Shown: in pieces, positions 29,163-38,573 of the stretch
How the letters are laid out: each line of letters opens with the position of its first letter
How positions within the stretch are numbered: position 1 is the first letter of the stretch
NCBI RefSeq assembly: GCF_014641735.1
Contig: NZ_BMIH01000003.1
Coordinates: forward strand, 620,001-684,000
From: Sphingomonas metalli
GTDB lineage: Bacteria > Pseudomonadota > Alphaproteobacteria > Sphingomonadales > Sphingomonadaceae
Length of the DNA stretch: 64,000 nt
Direction: 5' to 3'
The notes under the pieces: model-generated
The model's database searches: none
Told to the model about the DNA's origin: nothing
The model's input: the letters and a program-made list of their open reading frames with translations, nothing else
Made by a program: the position numbers and the translations under genes

Positions 29163-30590
29163 TCAGGCAGCCGGGCGGCGCAGACGGCGGAACAGCCCCC
29201 GGCGCGACAGCGGCTCGAACATCTCGTCCGGCCCCTCGGGATCGAGCACCTCGTTGTCGGCGAGCCACTCCTCGACGCTGCTGAGATCGGGCACCTCATA
29301 GGGGCGCAGCGTCTTGCCGCCGCCGCGCAGGCTCTCGATCGCGCCGATCAGCGACCCGGTCCGGCCGATCGCCTCGGCGACGACCGCGCGCTCGACGCCG
29401 AGATGCTCCGCGATCAGGCCGTCGCGAATGGCGGTGACGCACGCGGCCCGGGCCTGGTCTTCGGCCTCGATCACCAGGTCGCACTCGGAATCGAGCCGCA
29501 TGGAGCGGTTGTTGACGTTGCTCGAGCCCAGCCGCAGCACCCGGCCGTCGGCGATCAGGATCTTGGCGTGGCAGTAGATCGGCACGCCGCCCGCGGTGAA
29601 GGGGTGGTAGAGCCGCAGCCGCCCGTGCCGGTCGCGCCGTCGCAGGGCAGTGACGAGCCGCGCCCTGGCCGTGTCCATCGCCAGGGGTTCGAGCCACCCC
29701 TGCGCGGCGACGGGATTGATGACCACGACCTCCGGGCCATCGGGCTCGTCCAGCCGCCGCGCGATCGCCTCGGCGATGCGTCGGGAGGCGAAATACTGGC
29801 TCTCGATATAGAGGCTGTGGCGCGCCCCCGCGATCTGGCGGAGGAACAAGGCCTCGCTCTCGTGCACGCCGGACTGGTCGGGCATGTCGGGCAGGGTGCG
29901 GGCGATGCCGACGTCGATATCGGTGAAGTCGACCGCCAGACCGTCTGGCCAGCAGGTGCCGAGCGGTTCGGGCGGCGGCAGATGCCGGTGGCTGCCGCCG
30001 GCGGCGCGCCATCGCTCGCGGAAGAGCTCGGCGAGTGCGACCGCGATCGGGCCGGAGACCGCACTGATCGCGTCGTGCCACGGCTTGTAGTGCTGGCCGA
30101 GCGGACGGCGACGGAGCGGCTGGTCGTCGAGATGCTCGCGCGTGTCCCACCGGTCGCCGGTCATGTCGATGCCGCCGCAAAAGGCGAGGCAGTCGTCGAT
30201 GATCACGATCTTCTGGTGGTGCGACGCGCCGGTCGGATGATGCCCGTCGAGCAGCGTGTGGATGCGCGGGTGCGCCATCCATTTGAGGACGGTGAAGATC
30301 GTCGTTCCGCGACCGAGCGTCTTGAGCGCGCCGAGGTCCCAGCGGAGCAGGAACACTTCCAGCTCCGGATTGCGGCGCACGAGATCGTAGATGAAGCGGC
30401 CGACGGGCTCGCGCGGGGCGACGCGATGATCCAGGATGATCCGCGCGTCGAAATCCCAGCCGATCAGCAGGATGCGCTTCCTTGCCTGAAGCATCGCCTG
30501 CCGCGCGGTGCGGAAATAATCGTCGGCGTCGACGATCACGGTCATCCGGTCGGCCCGCTCGACCCGCCACAGCGCCTCGCCCGGCTCCAT
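29163..30590 (-). CDS. Phospholipase D / cardiolipin synthase-like protein
   Basis: 475 residues with the two HKD catalytic motifs of the phospholipase D superfamily: HHQKIVIIDD near residue 160 and CHAKILIADGRVLRLGSSNVNNRSM near residue 350. Family partners include cardiolipin synthases and phospholipases D; absence of N-terminal membrane helices and the mid-protein WRAAGG linker favour a soluble phospholipase D-type enzyme. The ATG at 30590 was chosen because AGGGAGACAGGG lies just upstream. The Nudix-DUF47 gene follows 71 bp downstream on the same strand; dinB is divergent. Confidence 0.85.
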   Translation of the reverse strand: MEPGEALWRVERADRMTVIVDADDYFRTARQAMLQARKRILLIGWDFDARIILDHRVAPREPVGRFIYDLVRRNPELEVFLLRWDLGALKTLGRGTTIFTVLKWMAHPRIHTLLDGHHPTGASHHQKIVIIDDCLAFCGGIDMTGDRWDTREHLDDQPLRRRPLGQHYKPWHDAISAVSGPIAVALAELFRERWRAAGGSHRHLPPPEPLGTCWPDGLAVDFTDIDVGIARTLPDMPDQSGVHESEALFLRQIAGARHSLYIESQYFASRRIAEAIARRLDEPDGPEVVVINPVAAQGWLEPLAMDTARARLVTALRRRDRHGRLRLYHPFTAGGVPIYCHAKILIADGRVLRLGSSNVNNRSMRLDSECDLVIEAEDQARAACVTAIRDGLIAEHLGVERAVVAEAIGRTGSLIGAIESLRGGGKTLRPYEVPDLSSVEEWLADNEVLDPEGPDEMFEPLSRRGLFRRLRRPAA

Positions 30591-30671
30591 CCCTGTCTCC
30601 CTGCCCCTTGCTGCGACGTCGCGCATGCCCTGATGCTGCAAACGGCGCAAATCCATATTATCTCCACCAAC

Positions 30672-31751
30672 ATGGCCGACGCGCCCGTCCGCAAGATCAT
30701 CCATGTCGACATGGACGCCTTCTTCGCCTCGGTGGAGCAGCGCGACGACCCGACGCTGCGCGGGCGGCCGGTGGCGGTCGGCGGCAGCCGGGCGCGCGGC
30801 GTGGTGGCGGCGGCAAGCTACGAAGCGCGGGTATTCGGCGTGCGCTCGGCCATGCCCTCATCGACCGCGGTACGGCGCTGCCCCGACCTCGTCTTCGTGA
30901 AGCCCCGGTTCGAGGTCTACCGCTCGGTCTCGCACCAGATCCGCGAAATCTTCCGCGACTATACCGACCTCGTCGAGCCGCTGTCGCTCGACGAGGCCTA
31001 TCTCGACGTGTCGGAGGATCGCCACGCCCTCGGCTCGGCCAGGGCGATCGCCGAGGCGATCCGCACCCGGATCCGCGAGACGACGGGGCTGACCGCCTCC
31101 GCCGGGGTCAGCTACAACAAGTTCATCGCCAAGCTCGCCTCAGACCAGAACAAGCCCGACGGGCTGTGCGTGATCCCGCCCGCCAAGGGACCGGACTTCG
31201 TCGCCAGCCTGCCCGTCGCGCGCTTCCACGGGGTCGGCCCGGTCACCGCGCGACGCATGGAGGCGTTGGGCATCCTGACCGGCGCCGACCTGCGCGACCG
31301 TCCCCTGCCCTGGCTGCAGGCGCATTTCGGCAGCTTCGCGCACTATCTTCACGGCGCCGCGCGGGGGCAGGACCACCGGCCGGTGCGCTCCCACCGGATC
31401 GCGAAGTCGATCGGGGCGGAGCGCACCTTCGAGCGCGACCTGACCGAGCCGGCGGCGCTCGACGAGAAGCTCGTCCTGGTGGCGGACGCGGCGTGGGACC
31501 GGGTGGAGCGTGCGGGAATCGGGGGCCGGACGGTGACGCTGAAGCTGCGGCGGCACGATTTCTCCACGATCACGCGCGCGCGGTCCTTCGCCCAGCCGCT
31601 GACGAGCAAGGCCGCGTTTCTGGAGACCGGCCGGGCTCTGCTGGCGGCGGAACTGCCGGTGCCGGGCGGGATACGACTGCTGGGGCTGACGCTGTCGGCG
31701 CTGGGCGAGGCGGCGGAGGTGGAGGAGGTGCAGCCGGGCTTGCCCTTTTGA
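30672..31751 (+). CDS. dinB: DNA polymerase IV
   Basis: 359-residue Y-family translesion polymerase. The catalytic carboxylates are in HVDMDAFFASVEQ near the start and SLDEAYLDVSED near residue 105; ASAGVSYNKFIAKLASDQNKPDG is the family signature, and the helix-hairpin-helix and little-finger domains follow (GVGPVTARRMEALGI, AKSIGAERTFERDL). Length is normal. No clear LexA site is seen in the 81 bp shared with the divergent phospholipase gene. Confidence 0.97.
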   Translation: MADAPVRKIIHVDMDAFFASVEQRDDPTLRGRPVAVGGSRARGVVAAASYEARVFGVRSAMPSSTAVRRCPDLVFVKPRFEVYRSVSHQIREIFRDYTDLVEPLSLDEAYLDVSEDRHALGSARAIAEAIRTRIRETTGLTASAGVSYNKFIAKLASDQNKPDGLCVIPPAKGPDFVASLPVARFHGVGPVTARRMEALGILTGADLRDRPLPWLQAHFGSFAHYLHGAARGQDHRPVRSHRIAKSIGAERTFERDLTEPAALDEKLVLVADAAWDRVERAGIGGRTVTLKLRRHDFSTITRARSFAQPLTSKAAFLETGRALLAAELPVPGGIRLLGLTLSALGEAAEVEEVQPGLPF

Positions 31752-31784
31752 CAGACTTTCTGCGGCTTACCTTGTGCTCCTTCC

Positions 31785-31825
31785 GTCCACCCTGAGCTTC
31801 TACAAGCTCGGCACGAACGGGGTCA
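31785..31825. repeat. Short REP-type hairpin between convergent genes
   Basis: GAGCTT-CTAC-AAGCTC flanked by CCACCCT and CGGCACGAACGG, a sphingomonad-type repeat unit placed between the dinB and ROK gene ends. A diverged copy of the same unit type (GCGCTGAGCCTGTCGAGGCG) is at about 42732-42751. Confidence 0.55.
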
Positions 31826-31843
31826 GGATCAGAAGGGGCCGCC

Positions 31844-32761
31844 CTACCCCCGGAACACCCGCCCCATTTCCGCCTGCACCGCCTGCGCGCCGAGGACGAT
31901 CGCGCCGAGCGGGCCGGCATTGCCGCCCAGGGCGGGCGGGACGACGAAGGTGTCGGCGTCCGCCACCTCCGCCAGCGCGACATAGCCGGCGAGGCTGCGG
32001 GTCATCGCCGCGCGGACGCGGGGAAAGAGGTGGTCGGTCCCGACCATCACGCCGCCGCCCATCACGATCCGCCGCGGCACGCCGGTCAGGACCAGCGTGT
32101 GGAGCAGCTGCCCGAGCGCATCGGCGACGAGGTCCCAGGCGCGGTGGTCGGCGGGCAGGTCCGGGCCGGGGATGCCCGTGCGCGCCTTGATCGCGGGGCC
32201 CGCCGCCAGCCCTTCGCAGCAGGCACCGTGATAAGGGCAGTTGCCGATCCAGTCGTCGCCGGCGACGCGGACCGGCCGGATATGGCCGAATTCCGAATGG
32301 GTCAGCCCGCCGACCGGCCGCCCGCCCGCGATCAGACCGACGCCGATGCCGGTGCCGACCGTCGCATAGGCGATATCGGCCAGCCCCGCCGCCGCGCCCC
32401 AGCGCGCCTCCGCCAGTGCCGCGCCGACGACATCGGTATGGAAGCCGGTGGGCACCCGGGCATGGCGGCGGAGACGCTGGGCGACGTCCTGCCCCGCCCA
32501 GCCGGGCTTGGGCGTCGAGGTAATGTGGCCGTAATCGGCGGCGTGCGGGTCGATCGACACGGGACCGAAGCTGGCGATGCCGAGCCCGACAAAGCCGGAC
32601 CAGCGGTCGAGCACCGCCTCGATCCCCGCGAGCGTCTCCTCCGGACGCGTGGTCGGCAGCTGTACCCGGTCCTCGATCGAATCGGGACCGCGCGCGAGAA
32701 TGCAGATGCACTTGGTGCCGCCCAGCTCGATTCCCGCGATCAGCGGCGCCTCGTCGCTCAT
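31844..32761 (-). CDS. ROK-family sugar kinase, fructokinase-like
   Basis: 305 residues. The ATP-binding motif AGIELGGTKCICILA opens the protein, VGTGIGVGLIAGG is the phosphate-binding loop, and the ROK zinc signature is present as GNCPYHGACCEGLAAGPA, with the preceding His in FGHIRP. The overall pattern is closest to fructokinases of the ROK family, with hexose phosphorylation as the role. ATG 32761 overlaps the glmU stop (ATGA), an operon that could tie hexose supply to amino-sugar synthesis; substrate is inferred. Confidence 0.87.
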   Translation of the reverse strand: MSDEAPLIAGIELGGTKCICILARGPDSIEDRVQLPTTRPEETLAGIEAVLDRWSGFVGLGIASFGPVSIDPHAADYGHITSTPKPGWAGQDVAQRLRRHARVPTGFHTDVVGAALAEARWGAAAGLADIAYATVGTGIGVGLIAGGRPVGGLTHSEFGHIRPVRVAGDDWIGNCPYHGACCEGLAAGPAIKARTGIPGPDLPADHRAWDLVADALGQLLHTLVLTGVPRRIVMGGGVMVGTDHLFPRVRAAMTRSLAGYVALAEVADADTFVVPPALGGNAGPLGAIVLGAQAVQAEMGRVFRG

Positions 32762-34134
32762 GCCCCGGATCCCTTCTTGGCGCGCATCATGTCGCGGAAC
32801 CGCGCCGCCCAGCCGGGGCGCTGTTCCTGCCGGCCGCGCGCGAGCGCCAGCGCGTCTGCAGGAACGTCGGCGGTGATCACCGATCCCGCACCGACGATCG
32901 CGCCGTCGCCGATCGTCACCGGCGCGACGAGCGCGCTGTTGGACCCGACGAAGGCACCGGCGCCGATGCGGGTACGGGACTTACGGAAGCCGTCGTAATT
33001 GCAGGTGATCGTGCCCGCGCCGATATTCGCGCCCGCGCCGATCTCCGCATCGCCCAGATAGGCCAGGTGGTTCGCCTTCGCGCCCGCCCCGAGCACCGCC
33101 TTCTTCATCTCGACGAAATTGCCGATCTTCGCTCCCGCCTCCATCACCGCACCGGGGCGAAGGCGCGCATAGGGCCCGATCTCCGCACCGCTCGCGACCT
33201 GCGCGCCCTCGATATGGCAGAAGGCGTGGATGGTGACGCCATCGGCGACCGTCACGCCGGGGCCGAACACGACGTTCTGGCCGATGCTCACGTCCCACCC
33301 GATCACGGTGTCGTGCGCGAACCACACCGTGTCCGGCGCGAGCAGCGTCACGCCGGCGGCCATCGCCTCGTCGCGGCGCCGGGCCTGCCAGCCGGCCTCG
33401 ACCGCAGCGAGTTCGGCGCGGCTGTTGACGCCGGCGACCTCGTCTTCGCCCGTCTCGACGCACACGGCGCGGCCGCCCTCGGCGAGCGCGAGCATGACGA
33501 TGTCGGGAAGATAATATTCACCCGCGGCATTGGCATTGCCGACGCGATGGAGCAGGCGCCACAGATCGCGGGAGTGCACAGCCGTAACGCCGGAGTTACA
33601 GAGCGTTACAGCCCGTTCCTCGGTAGTCGCATCCTTGTATTCCACCATCTTCTCGATGGTGCCGTCGGCATCGGCGAGGATCCGGCCATAGGCGGCGGGA
33701 TCGCGCGGGCGGAAGCCGAGCACCGCGACGGCGGGCGCGTCCGGCGCGGCGAGCCGTGCGGTCAGCCGTGCGACCGTCTCCGCCGCCAACAGGGGCGTAT
33801 CGCCGAAGCAGACCAGCACGATGCCGTCGAACGCGGCCAGCGCCGGCTCCGCCTGCAGCGCGGCATGAGCGGTGCCGAGCTGCTCCTGCTGCCAGGCGAT
33901 CGCGACACCCTGCCCCGCGACGGCGGCCTCGACCTGTTCGCCGGATGCGCCGACGACGACGACCCTTTGCGTCACGTTCGCGCGGCCCAGACTGTCGAGC
34001 AGATGGAGCAGCATGGGGCGCCCGGCGATCGGGTGCAGCACCTTGTGAAGATCGGACTTCATCCGCGTGCCCTTGCCAGCGGCGAGGATGACGGCGGCGA
34101 TCGGGGCGGCGGAAACGGTGTCGGCAGCGCTCAT
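32758..34134 (-). CDS. glmU: Bifunctional GlmU (UDP-GlcNAc synthesis)
   Basis: 458 residues. N-terminal uridylyltransferase domain has the nucleotide-binding AAVILAAGKGTRMKSDLHKVLHPIAGRPML. The C-terminal left-handed beta-helix acetyltransferase domain shows hexapeptide repeats (GAQVASGAEIGPYARLRPGAVM, IGAGANIGAGTITCNYDGF). It acetylates glucosamine 1-phosphate and then makes UDP-N-acetylglucosamine for peptidoglycan and lipopolysaccharide. The start at 34134 places the nucleotide motif at the usual position; the upstream frame overlaps gph. It is divergent from gph with 63 bp between. Confidence 0.97.
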   Translation of the reverse strand: MSAADTVSAAPIAAVILAAGKGTRMKSDLHKVLHPIAGRPMLLHLLDSLGRANVTQRVVVVGASGEQVEAAVAGQGVAIAWQQEQLGTAHAALQAEPALAAFDGIVLVCFGDTPLLAAETVARLTARLAAPDAPAVAVLGFRPRDPAAYGRILADADGTIEKMVEYKDATTEERAVTLCNSGVTAVHSRDLWRLLHRVGNANAAGEYYLPDIVMLALAEGGRAVCVETGEDEVAGVNSRAELAAVEAGWQARRRDEAMAAGVTLLAPDTVWFAHDTVIGWDVSIGQNVVFGPGVTVADGVTIHAFCHIEGAQVASGAEIGPYARLRPGAVMEAGAKIGNFVEMKKAVLGAGAKANHLAYLGDAEIGAGANIGAGTITCNYDGFRKSRTRIGAGAFVGSNSALVAPVTIGDGAIVGAGSVITADVPADALALARGRQEQRPGWAARFRDMMRAKKGSGA

Positions 34135-34144
34135 GGCCGGGCGG

Positions 34145-34189
34145 GTTGGCACGAATGGCTTGCCAACGCCATAGGGGTGCTGGCACCCC
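34145..34189. promoter_or_regulatory. glmU/gph divergent control region with two hairpins
   Basis: GTTGGCA(N9)TGCCAAC at 34145-34167 and the perfect GGGGTGC-TG-GCACCCC at 34174-34189 lie in the 63 bp between the two divergent starts. They may be operators or 5' leader structures; no factor can be named. Confidence 0.35.
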
Positions 34190-34197
34190 GCGCATCC

Positions 34198-34878
34198 ATG
34201 ACCGATTTTCCCTTCGACCTGGTCGGATTCGACATGGACGGCACGCTGCTGGACACCAGCGCCGACCTCGCCGCGGCGGTGAACCATGCGCTGTCCCAGG
34301 CCGGCCGGCCGGCGCTGGACGTGGCGGAGGTGCGGCCGATGATCGGCGGCGGCGCGCGCCACATGCTGGCGCAGGGTCTGGACCGGACCGGCGGCTGCGA
34401 CCCGGCCATGCTCGACAGGCTGCATCGCGTGCTGCTCGACTATTACGAAGCGCATATGGTGGTCCACACCGCGCCCTATCCGCAGGCGGTGGAGGCGCTC
34501 GACAGCCTCGCGGCGCGCGGCGTGAGGCTGGCGGTGGTGACCAACAAGCTCGAGGCCTATGCGACCCGCGTCCTCGCCGCGCTTGGCCTCACCGACCGGT
34601 TCGTGACGGTGATCGGGGGCGATACGCTGGGACCGGGCAACGGCAAGCCCTCCCCCCGCCCGATCCAAGAGATGATCGCACGCGCCGGAGCGCACCGCGC
34701 AGCCTTTGTCGGCGATTCGATCTACGATGTCCGCGCGGCGCAGGCGGCGGGGGTGCCGGTGGTGGGATGCAGCTTCGGCTTTCTCGATCGACCGGTGGCG
34801 GATTTGGGAGCGGACGCGGTGATCGACGGGTTCGCCGAACTGGTCCCGACGCTGGAGCGGCTGGGCGCGGCGCGATGA
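34198..34878 (+). CDS. gph: Phosphoglycolate phosphatase (HAD family)
   Basis: 226 residues. HAD motif I DMDGTLLDTS with nucleophile Asp, motif II VVTNK, and motif III/IV GKPSPRPIQEMI followed by FVGDSIYDVRAAQAAG. Cap domain of the C1 type typical of Gph. It dephosphorylates 2-phosphoglycolate made in DNA repair and oxygenation reactions; related HAD phosphatases cannot be excluded. phoR overlaps its stop as ATGA. Confidence 0.9.
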   Translation: MTDFPFDLVGFDMDGTLLDTSADLAAAVNHALSQAGRPALDVAEVRPMIGGGARHMLAQGLDRTGGCDPAMLDRLHRVLLDYYEAHMVVHTAPYPQAVEALDSLAARGVRLAVVTNKLEAYATRVLAALGLTDRFVTVIGGDTLGPGNGKPSPRPIQEMIARAGAHRAAFVGDSIYDVRAAQAAGVPVVGCSFGFLDRPVADLGADAVIDGFAELVPTLERLGAAR

Positions 34879-36056
34879 ACAGCCCGCTGCCCGCGCTCGG
34901 CCTGGCGCTCGTCACGGCGGTGTCGGTGCTGCTGCTGGGCGGCAACTGGGAGGGCGGCGCACTCGCTCTGGTCGGCTCGGTCGCGGTGGCGCTGCTCGCC
35001 CGCCGCCGCGAGCCGCGCGTCGCCGCGCCGCCGCCGCCGCCCCCCGCCGACCCGTCGCTGGGGGCGGTGCTCGACGCGGTGGCGGATCCGGTGGTGCTGG
35101 TCGAGAACGGCCGGGTCGTCATCGCCAACGCCGCCGCGCGCGCGGTGCTCGGCGCGCATGTAGTGGGCGAGGACGTGCGGGTCGCGGTGCGCCATCCCGC
35201 CGCGGCGCAGGCGCTCGCCGCGGCGGACGGCAATCCCGTCGAGCTCTACGGCATCGGCAGTCCCGATCGGCGCTGGGAGATGCGCGTCGCCCCGGTTGCT
35301 CCGGGCATCGTGGTGATGAACCTCGTCGATCGCACCCAGCACGCCGCGGCCGAGCGGATGCGGGTCGATTTCGTCGCCAATGCCAGCCACGAGCTGCGCA
35401 CCCCCCTCGCCTCGATCATGGGCTATATCGAGACGCTGGGCGAGGAGGCTGGCGAGGAGCCGGTGCTGCGCCAGCGCTTCCTGAAGATCATGATGGACGA
35501 GGCCCGGCGGATGCAGCGGCTGGTCGAGGACCTGCTGTCGCTGTCGCGGATCGAGGCGGACAAATATCGCGTGCCCGATCGCACGCTGGACCTCGGCGAA
35601 CTGCTCGACGACGTCTGCGCCGAGCTGCGCGACGGCGGCAATCCGCGTGCGGCGGATCTGGTGGCGGAGATGCACGACGGATTGCCGCCGATCGTCGGGG
35701 ATCGCGCTCAGATCTCTCAGCTGATCCACAATCTGATCGGCAACGCACTGAAATATGGCCGCCCGGGCACGCCGGTGACGGTCACGCTGCGGCGGGCCGC
35801 GAACAACATCGCCTTCTCCGTCGCCGACGAGGGCGAGGGCATCGCGCCCGAGCATCTGCCGCGACTGACCGAGCGCTTCTATCGTGTCGATGCCGGGCGC
35901 AGCCGGGCTCTGGGCGGCACGGGCCTTGGCCTCGCGATCGTCAAGCACATCGCCGAACGGCATCGCGGAAGGCTCGACATCGCCAGCAAGGTGGGGGTCG
36001 GGACGACGGTGACGGTCACCCTGCCCCCGGCAAATCCTGCTTCGCCAACGCCCTGA
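34875..36056 (+). CDS. phoR: Phosphate regulon sensor histidine kinase PhoR
   Basis: 393 residues: short N-terminal membrane hairpin (ALGLALVTAVSVLLLGGNW to ALALVGSVAVALLARRR), a PAS domain at about 60-150 (AVADPVVLVENGRVVIANAAARAVLG), and a kinase core with phosphoacceptor His172 (ASHELRTPLASIMGY). N box LIHNLIGNALKYG and G boxes VADEGEGI and GGTGLGLAIVKHIAERH follow. It senses phosphate limitation through PstSCAB-PhoU and phosphorylates PhoB. Overlaps gph by 4 bp. Confidence 0.93.
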   Translation: MNSPLPALGLALVTAVSVLLLGGNWEGGALALVGSVAVALLARRREPRVAAPPPPPPADPSLGAVLDAVADPVVLVENGRVVIANAAARAVLGAHVVGEDVRVAVRHPAAAQALAAADGNPVELYGIGSPDRRWEMRVAPVAPGIVVMNLVDRTQHAAAERMRVDFVANASHELRTPLASIMGYIETLGEEAGEEPVLRQRFLKIMMDEARRMQRLVEDLLSLSRIEADKYRVPDRTLDLGELLDDVCAELRDGGNPRAADLVAEMHDGLPPIVGDRAQISQLIHNLIGNALKYGRPGTPVTVTLRRAANNIAFSVADEGEGIAPEHLPRLTERFYRVDAGRSRALGGTGLGLAIVKHIAERHRGRLDIASKVGVGTTVTVTLPPANPASPTP

Positions 36057-36061
36057 AGCGG

Positions 36062-36090
36062 TGTCATAAAGGCGTAACCGGACGGTCACA
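36062..36090 (+). promoter_or_regulatory. Pho box upstream of pstS
   Basis: Three seven-base repeats with an 11-bp period: TGTCATA at 36062, CGTAACC at 36073 and GGTCACA at 36084. This spacing and the leading TGTCAT match the PhoB-binding site consensus. It sits in the phoR-pstS gap, 49 bp before the pstS ATG. Confidence 0.75.
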
Positions 36091-36138
36091 TAGGGCGGCC
36101 GACCGGAGGGCGGGCTGCCCTTCGCGACGGGGATTCCG

Positions 36139-37203
36139 ATGCGCCGCCACCCTCTCACCGCCCGGCTGATGCTGGTGCCGATCGCCGCCTGCGCGCTGGT
36201 CGGCTGCCGCGATCAGGCCAATGGCGGCGGGGCGGGCGCGCGCGACCAGATCAGCGTCGTCGGGTCGTCGACCGTCTACCCCTTCACCACGATGATCGCC
36301 GAACAGCTCGTCGCCTCCGATCCCGACGTCAAGGCGCCCGTGATCGAATCGACCGGGACGGGCGCGGGCATGAAGCTGTTCTGCGCCGGCATCGGCGCGG
36401 CGCATCCCGATATCGAGGATGCCTCGCGCCGGATGAAGGCGAGCGAGTATCGCGACTGCGTCGCCCATGGCGTACGCGACATCATCGAGGTGCAGGTCGG
36501 AATCGACGGCATCGCCTTCGCCGAGGCGAAGAATGGGCCGAAGATGGACCTGACGCCGGCGCAGCTCTATCGCGCGCTGGCGGCGGCGCCGGGCGGCAAG
36601 CCGAACACCGCGCGAACCTGGCGCGACGTCGACGCCGCGCTGCCGCCGATCCCGATCCAGGTCTATGGGCCGCCCGCGACCAGCGGGACGCGCGACGCGA
36701 TGGCCGAACTGATCCTGACCCGCGGCTGCGAGGATCTCGATCCTGCCGCCAGGGCGCTGGCGCACACCGATCCCGAGGCGCACAAGGCCCTGTGCACCCG
36801 CGTGCGCGAGGACGGCGCCTATATCGATGCCGGCGAGAACGACAATCTGATCGTCCAGAAGCTGCAGTCGAACCCCAATGCGATCGGCGTCTTCGGCTAT
36901 TCCTATCTGGAGGAGAATGCCGCGACGGTGAACGGCGTGCGGATCGCGGGCGTGGCCCCGACCTACCAGACGATCGCGGACGGCCGCTATCCGGGCAGCC
37001 GGCCCCTCTACCTCTACGTCAAGAAGGCCCATCTCTCGGCGATCCCGCATCTGGCCGACTTCCTGAAGCTCTACGCGGCGAGCTGGGGTCCGGACGGTCC
37101 GCTCGTGCGCCGCGGACTGATCGCGGCTCCCGATGCGATCCGGGCGCGCTCAGCCGCGATCGTCGCCGGCCAGACGCCGCTCGACCCGGCGGTGCTGCCA
37201 TGA
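36139..37203 (+). CDS. pstS: Phosphate-binding lipoprotein PstS
   Basis: 354 residues. A lipoprotein signal ends in the lipobox ALVGC, then the phosphate-binding fold: ISVVGSSTVYPFTTMIAEQL with the phosphate-contacting Ser/Thr, ESTGTGAGMKLFCAG, and PPATSGTRDAMAEL with the second phosphate loop. It is the extracytoplasmic receptor of the high-affinity transporter. The ATG at 36139 was chosen because the signal peptide begins there. The stop overlaps the pstC ATG. Confidence 0.96.
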   Translation: MRRHPLTARLMLVPIAACALVGCRDQANGGGAGARDQISVVGSSTVYPFTTMIAEQLVASDPDVKAPVIESTGTGAGMKLFCAGIGAAHPDIEDASRRMKASEYRDCVAHGVRDIIEVQVGIDGIAFAEAKNGPKMDLTPAQLYRALAAAPGGKPNTARTWRDVDAALPPIPIQVYGPPATSGTRDAMAELILTRGCEDLDPAARALAHTDPEAHKALCTRVREDGAYIDAGENDNLIVQKLQSNPNAIGVFGYSYLEENAATVNGVRIAGVAPTYQTIADGRYPGSRPLYLYVKKAHLSAIPHLADFLKLYAASWGPDGPLVRRGLIAAPDAIRARSAAIVAGQTPLDPAVLP

Positions 37204-38573
37204 GCGCGCTGGCACTGGCCCTGATCGTCGCGGGCCTCGCGCTGATCGGCTGGCTGGTCGCGCGAGCGCGTGCGGCCGCGTTCCGTAACGGCAGCCAGCG
37301 GTTCAGCTCGCTGCCGGGCCATCATGGCTGGTACGTCGCACTGTGGGTGATCGTACCGCCGCTCGCCTTCCTCGCCATCTGGTCCGCCGTCTCGCCCGCG
37401 CTGGTGACCGAGGCGGTGGTCGCGCAACCGGCCGCCGCCGCATTGCCGCCGCCCGGCTTCGACCGCGCCTCGATCCTGTCGGAGGCGCGGGCGCTCGCCG
37501 AAGGCCGGGCCTATGGCGCGTTCAACGACCTGTCGGCGCGGCTCGCACCCTTCTACGCCGTGGCGCAGGCGCGCTACGACTGGATCGCGACGGCGGCCGC
37601 GCTGCTCCTCGCCTTTGCCGGCGGTGGGTTCGCCTTCACCCATGTGCGCCCGGACTTCCGCGCCCGCACCAGGGTGGAGCGGATCGTGATGGGGCTGCTC
37701 CTCGCCGCCTCGCTGATCGCGATCCTGACGACGATCGGCATCGTCGCCTCGCTGCTCTACGAGGCGGCGCGCTTCTTCCGGATGGTGCCGATCGGCGATT
37801 TCCTGTTCGGCACCCACTGGTCGCCGCAGGTGCTCGACGCGCGCGATCCGGGCGCGAATCTGGGCGCGGTGCCGCTGTTCTGGGGCACCTTCTTCATCGG
37901 CGCGGTGATCGCGATGGCGGTGGCCATCCCCTTCGGGCTGATGAGCGCGGTGTATCTGACGCAATATGCCGCCCCGTCGGTGCGGCGCTGGATGAAGCCG
38001 ATCCTGGAGGTGCTCGCCGGCGTGCCGACCGTGGTCTATGGCTATTTCGCCGCGCTGACCGTGGCGCCGGCTGTACGCGACGTCGCGGTCTCGCTCGGCG
38101 TGACCTGGGCATCGTCCGAAAGCGCGCTGGCGGCGGGGCTGGTGATGGGGGTGATGATCATCCCCTTCGTCTCCTCGATGGCCGACGACAGCCTCAATGC
38201 CGTGCCGAGCGCGATGCGCGACGGCAGCCTCGCCATGGGTGCGACGAGTTCGGAGACGATCCGCAAGGTGATGATCCCCGCGGCGCTGCCGGGCGTGGTC
38301 GGCGGGGTGCTGCTCGCGATCAGCCGCGCGATCGGCGAGACGATGATCGTGGTGATGGCCGCGAGCGGGGTCGCGACCCTGACCGCCAATCCCTTCGCCA
38401 GCGCGACGACCGTGACCCGCCAGATCGTCGACCTGCTGACCGGCGAGGCGGAGTTCGACAGTCCCAAGACGCTGGCCGCCTTCGCCCTCGGCCTGACGCT
38501 GTTCATCGTCACCCTGCTCCTCAACATCGTCGCGCTGACCGTGGTGAAGCGCTACCGGGAGGCCTATGAATAG
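37200..38573 (+). CDS. pstC: Phosphate ABC transporter permease PstC
   Basis: 457 residues, larger than E. coli PstC by about 140 because of an N-terminal extension with two membrane segments and a periplasmic loop (the DUF3708 type found in alphaproteobacteria). The permease core carries the coupling-helix motif (MGATSSETIRKVMIPAALPGVVGG), which docks on PstB. It overlaps pstS by 4 bp and pstA by 8 bp. Confidence 0.95.
   Translation: MSALALALIVAGLALIGWLVARARAAAFRNGSQRFSSLPGHHGWYVALWVIVPPLAFLAIWSAVSPALVTEAVVAQPAAAALPPPGFDRASILSEARALAEGRAYGAFNDLSARLAPFYAVAQARYDWIATAAALLLAFAGGGFAFTHVRPDFRARTRVERIVMGLLLAASLIAILTTIGIVASLLYEAARFFRMVPIGDFLFGTHWSPQVLDARDPGANLGAVPLFWGTFFIGAVIAMAVAIPFGLMSAVYLTQYAAPSVRRWMKPILEVLAGVPTVVYGYFAALTVAPAVRDVAVSLGVTWASSESALAAGLVMGVMIIPFVSSMADDSLNAVPSAMRDGSLAMGATSSETIRKVMIPAALPGVVGGVLLAISRAIGETMIVVMAASGVATLTANPFASATTVTRQIVDLLTGEAEFDSPKTLAAFALGLTLFIVTLLLNIVALTVVKRYREAYE

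Noticed and set aside
30600..30671. LexA box in the dinB/phospholipase gap
   Set aside because: No GTTC(N7)GTTC site, the alphaproteobacterial LexA motif, is present.
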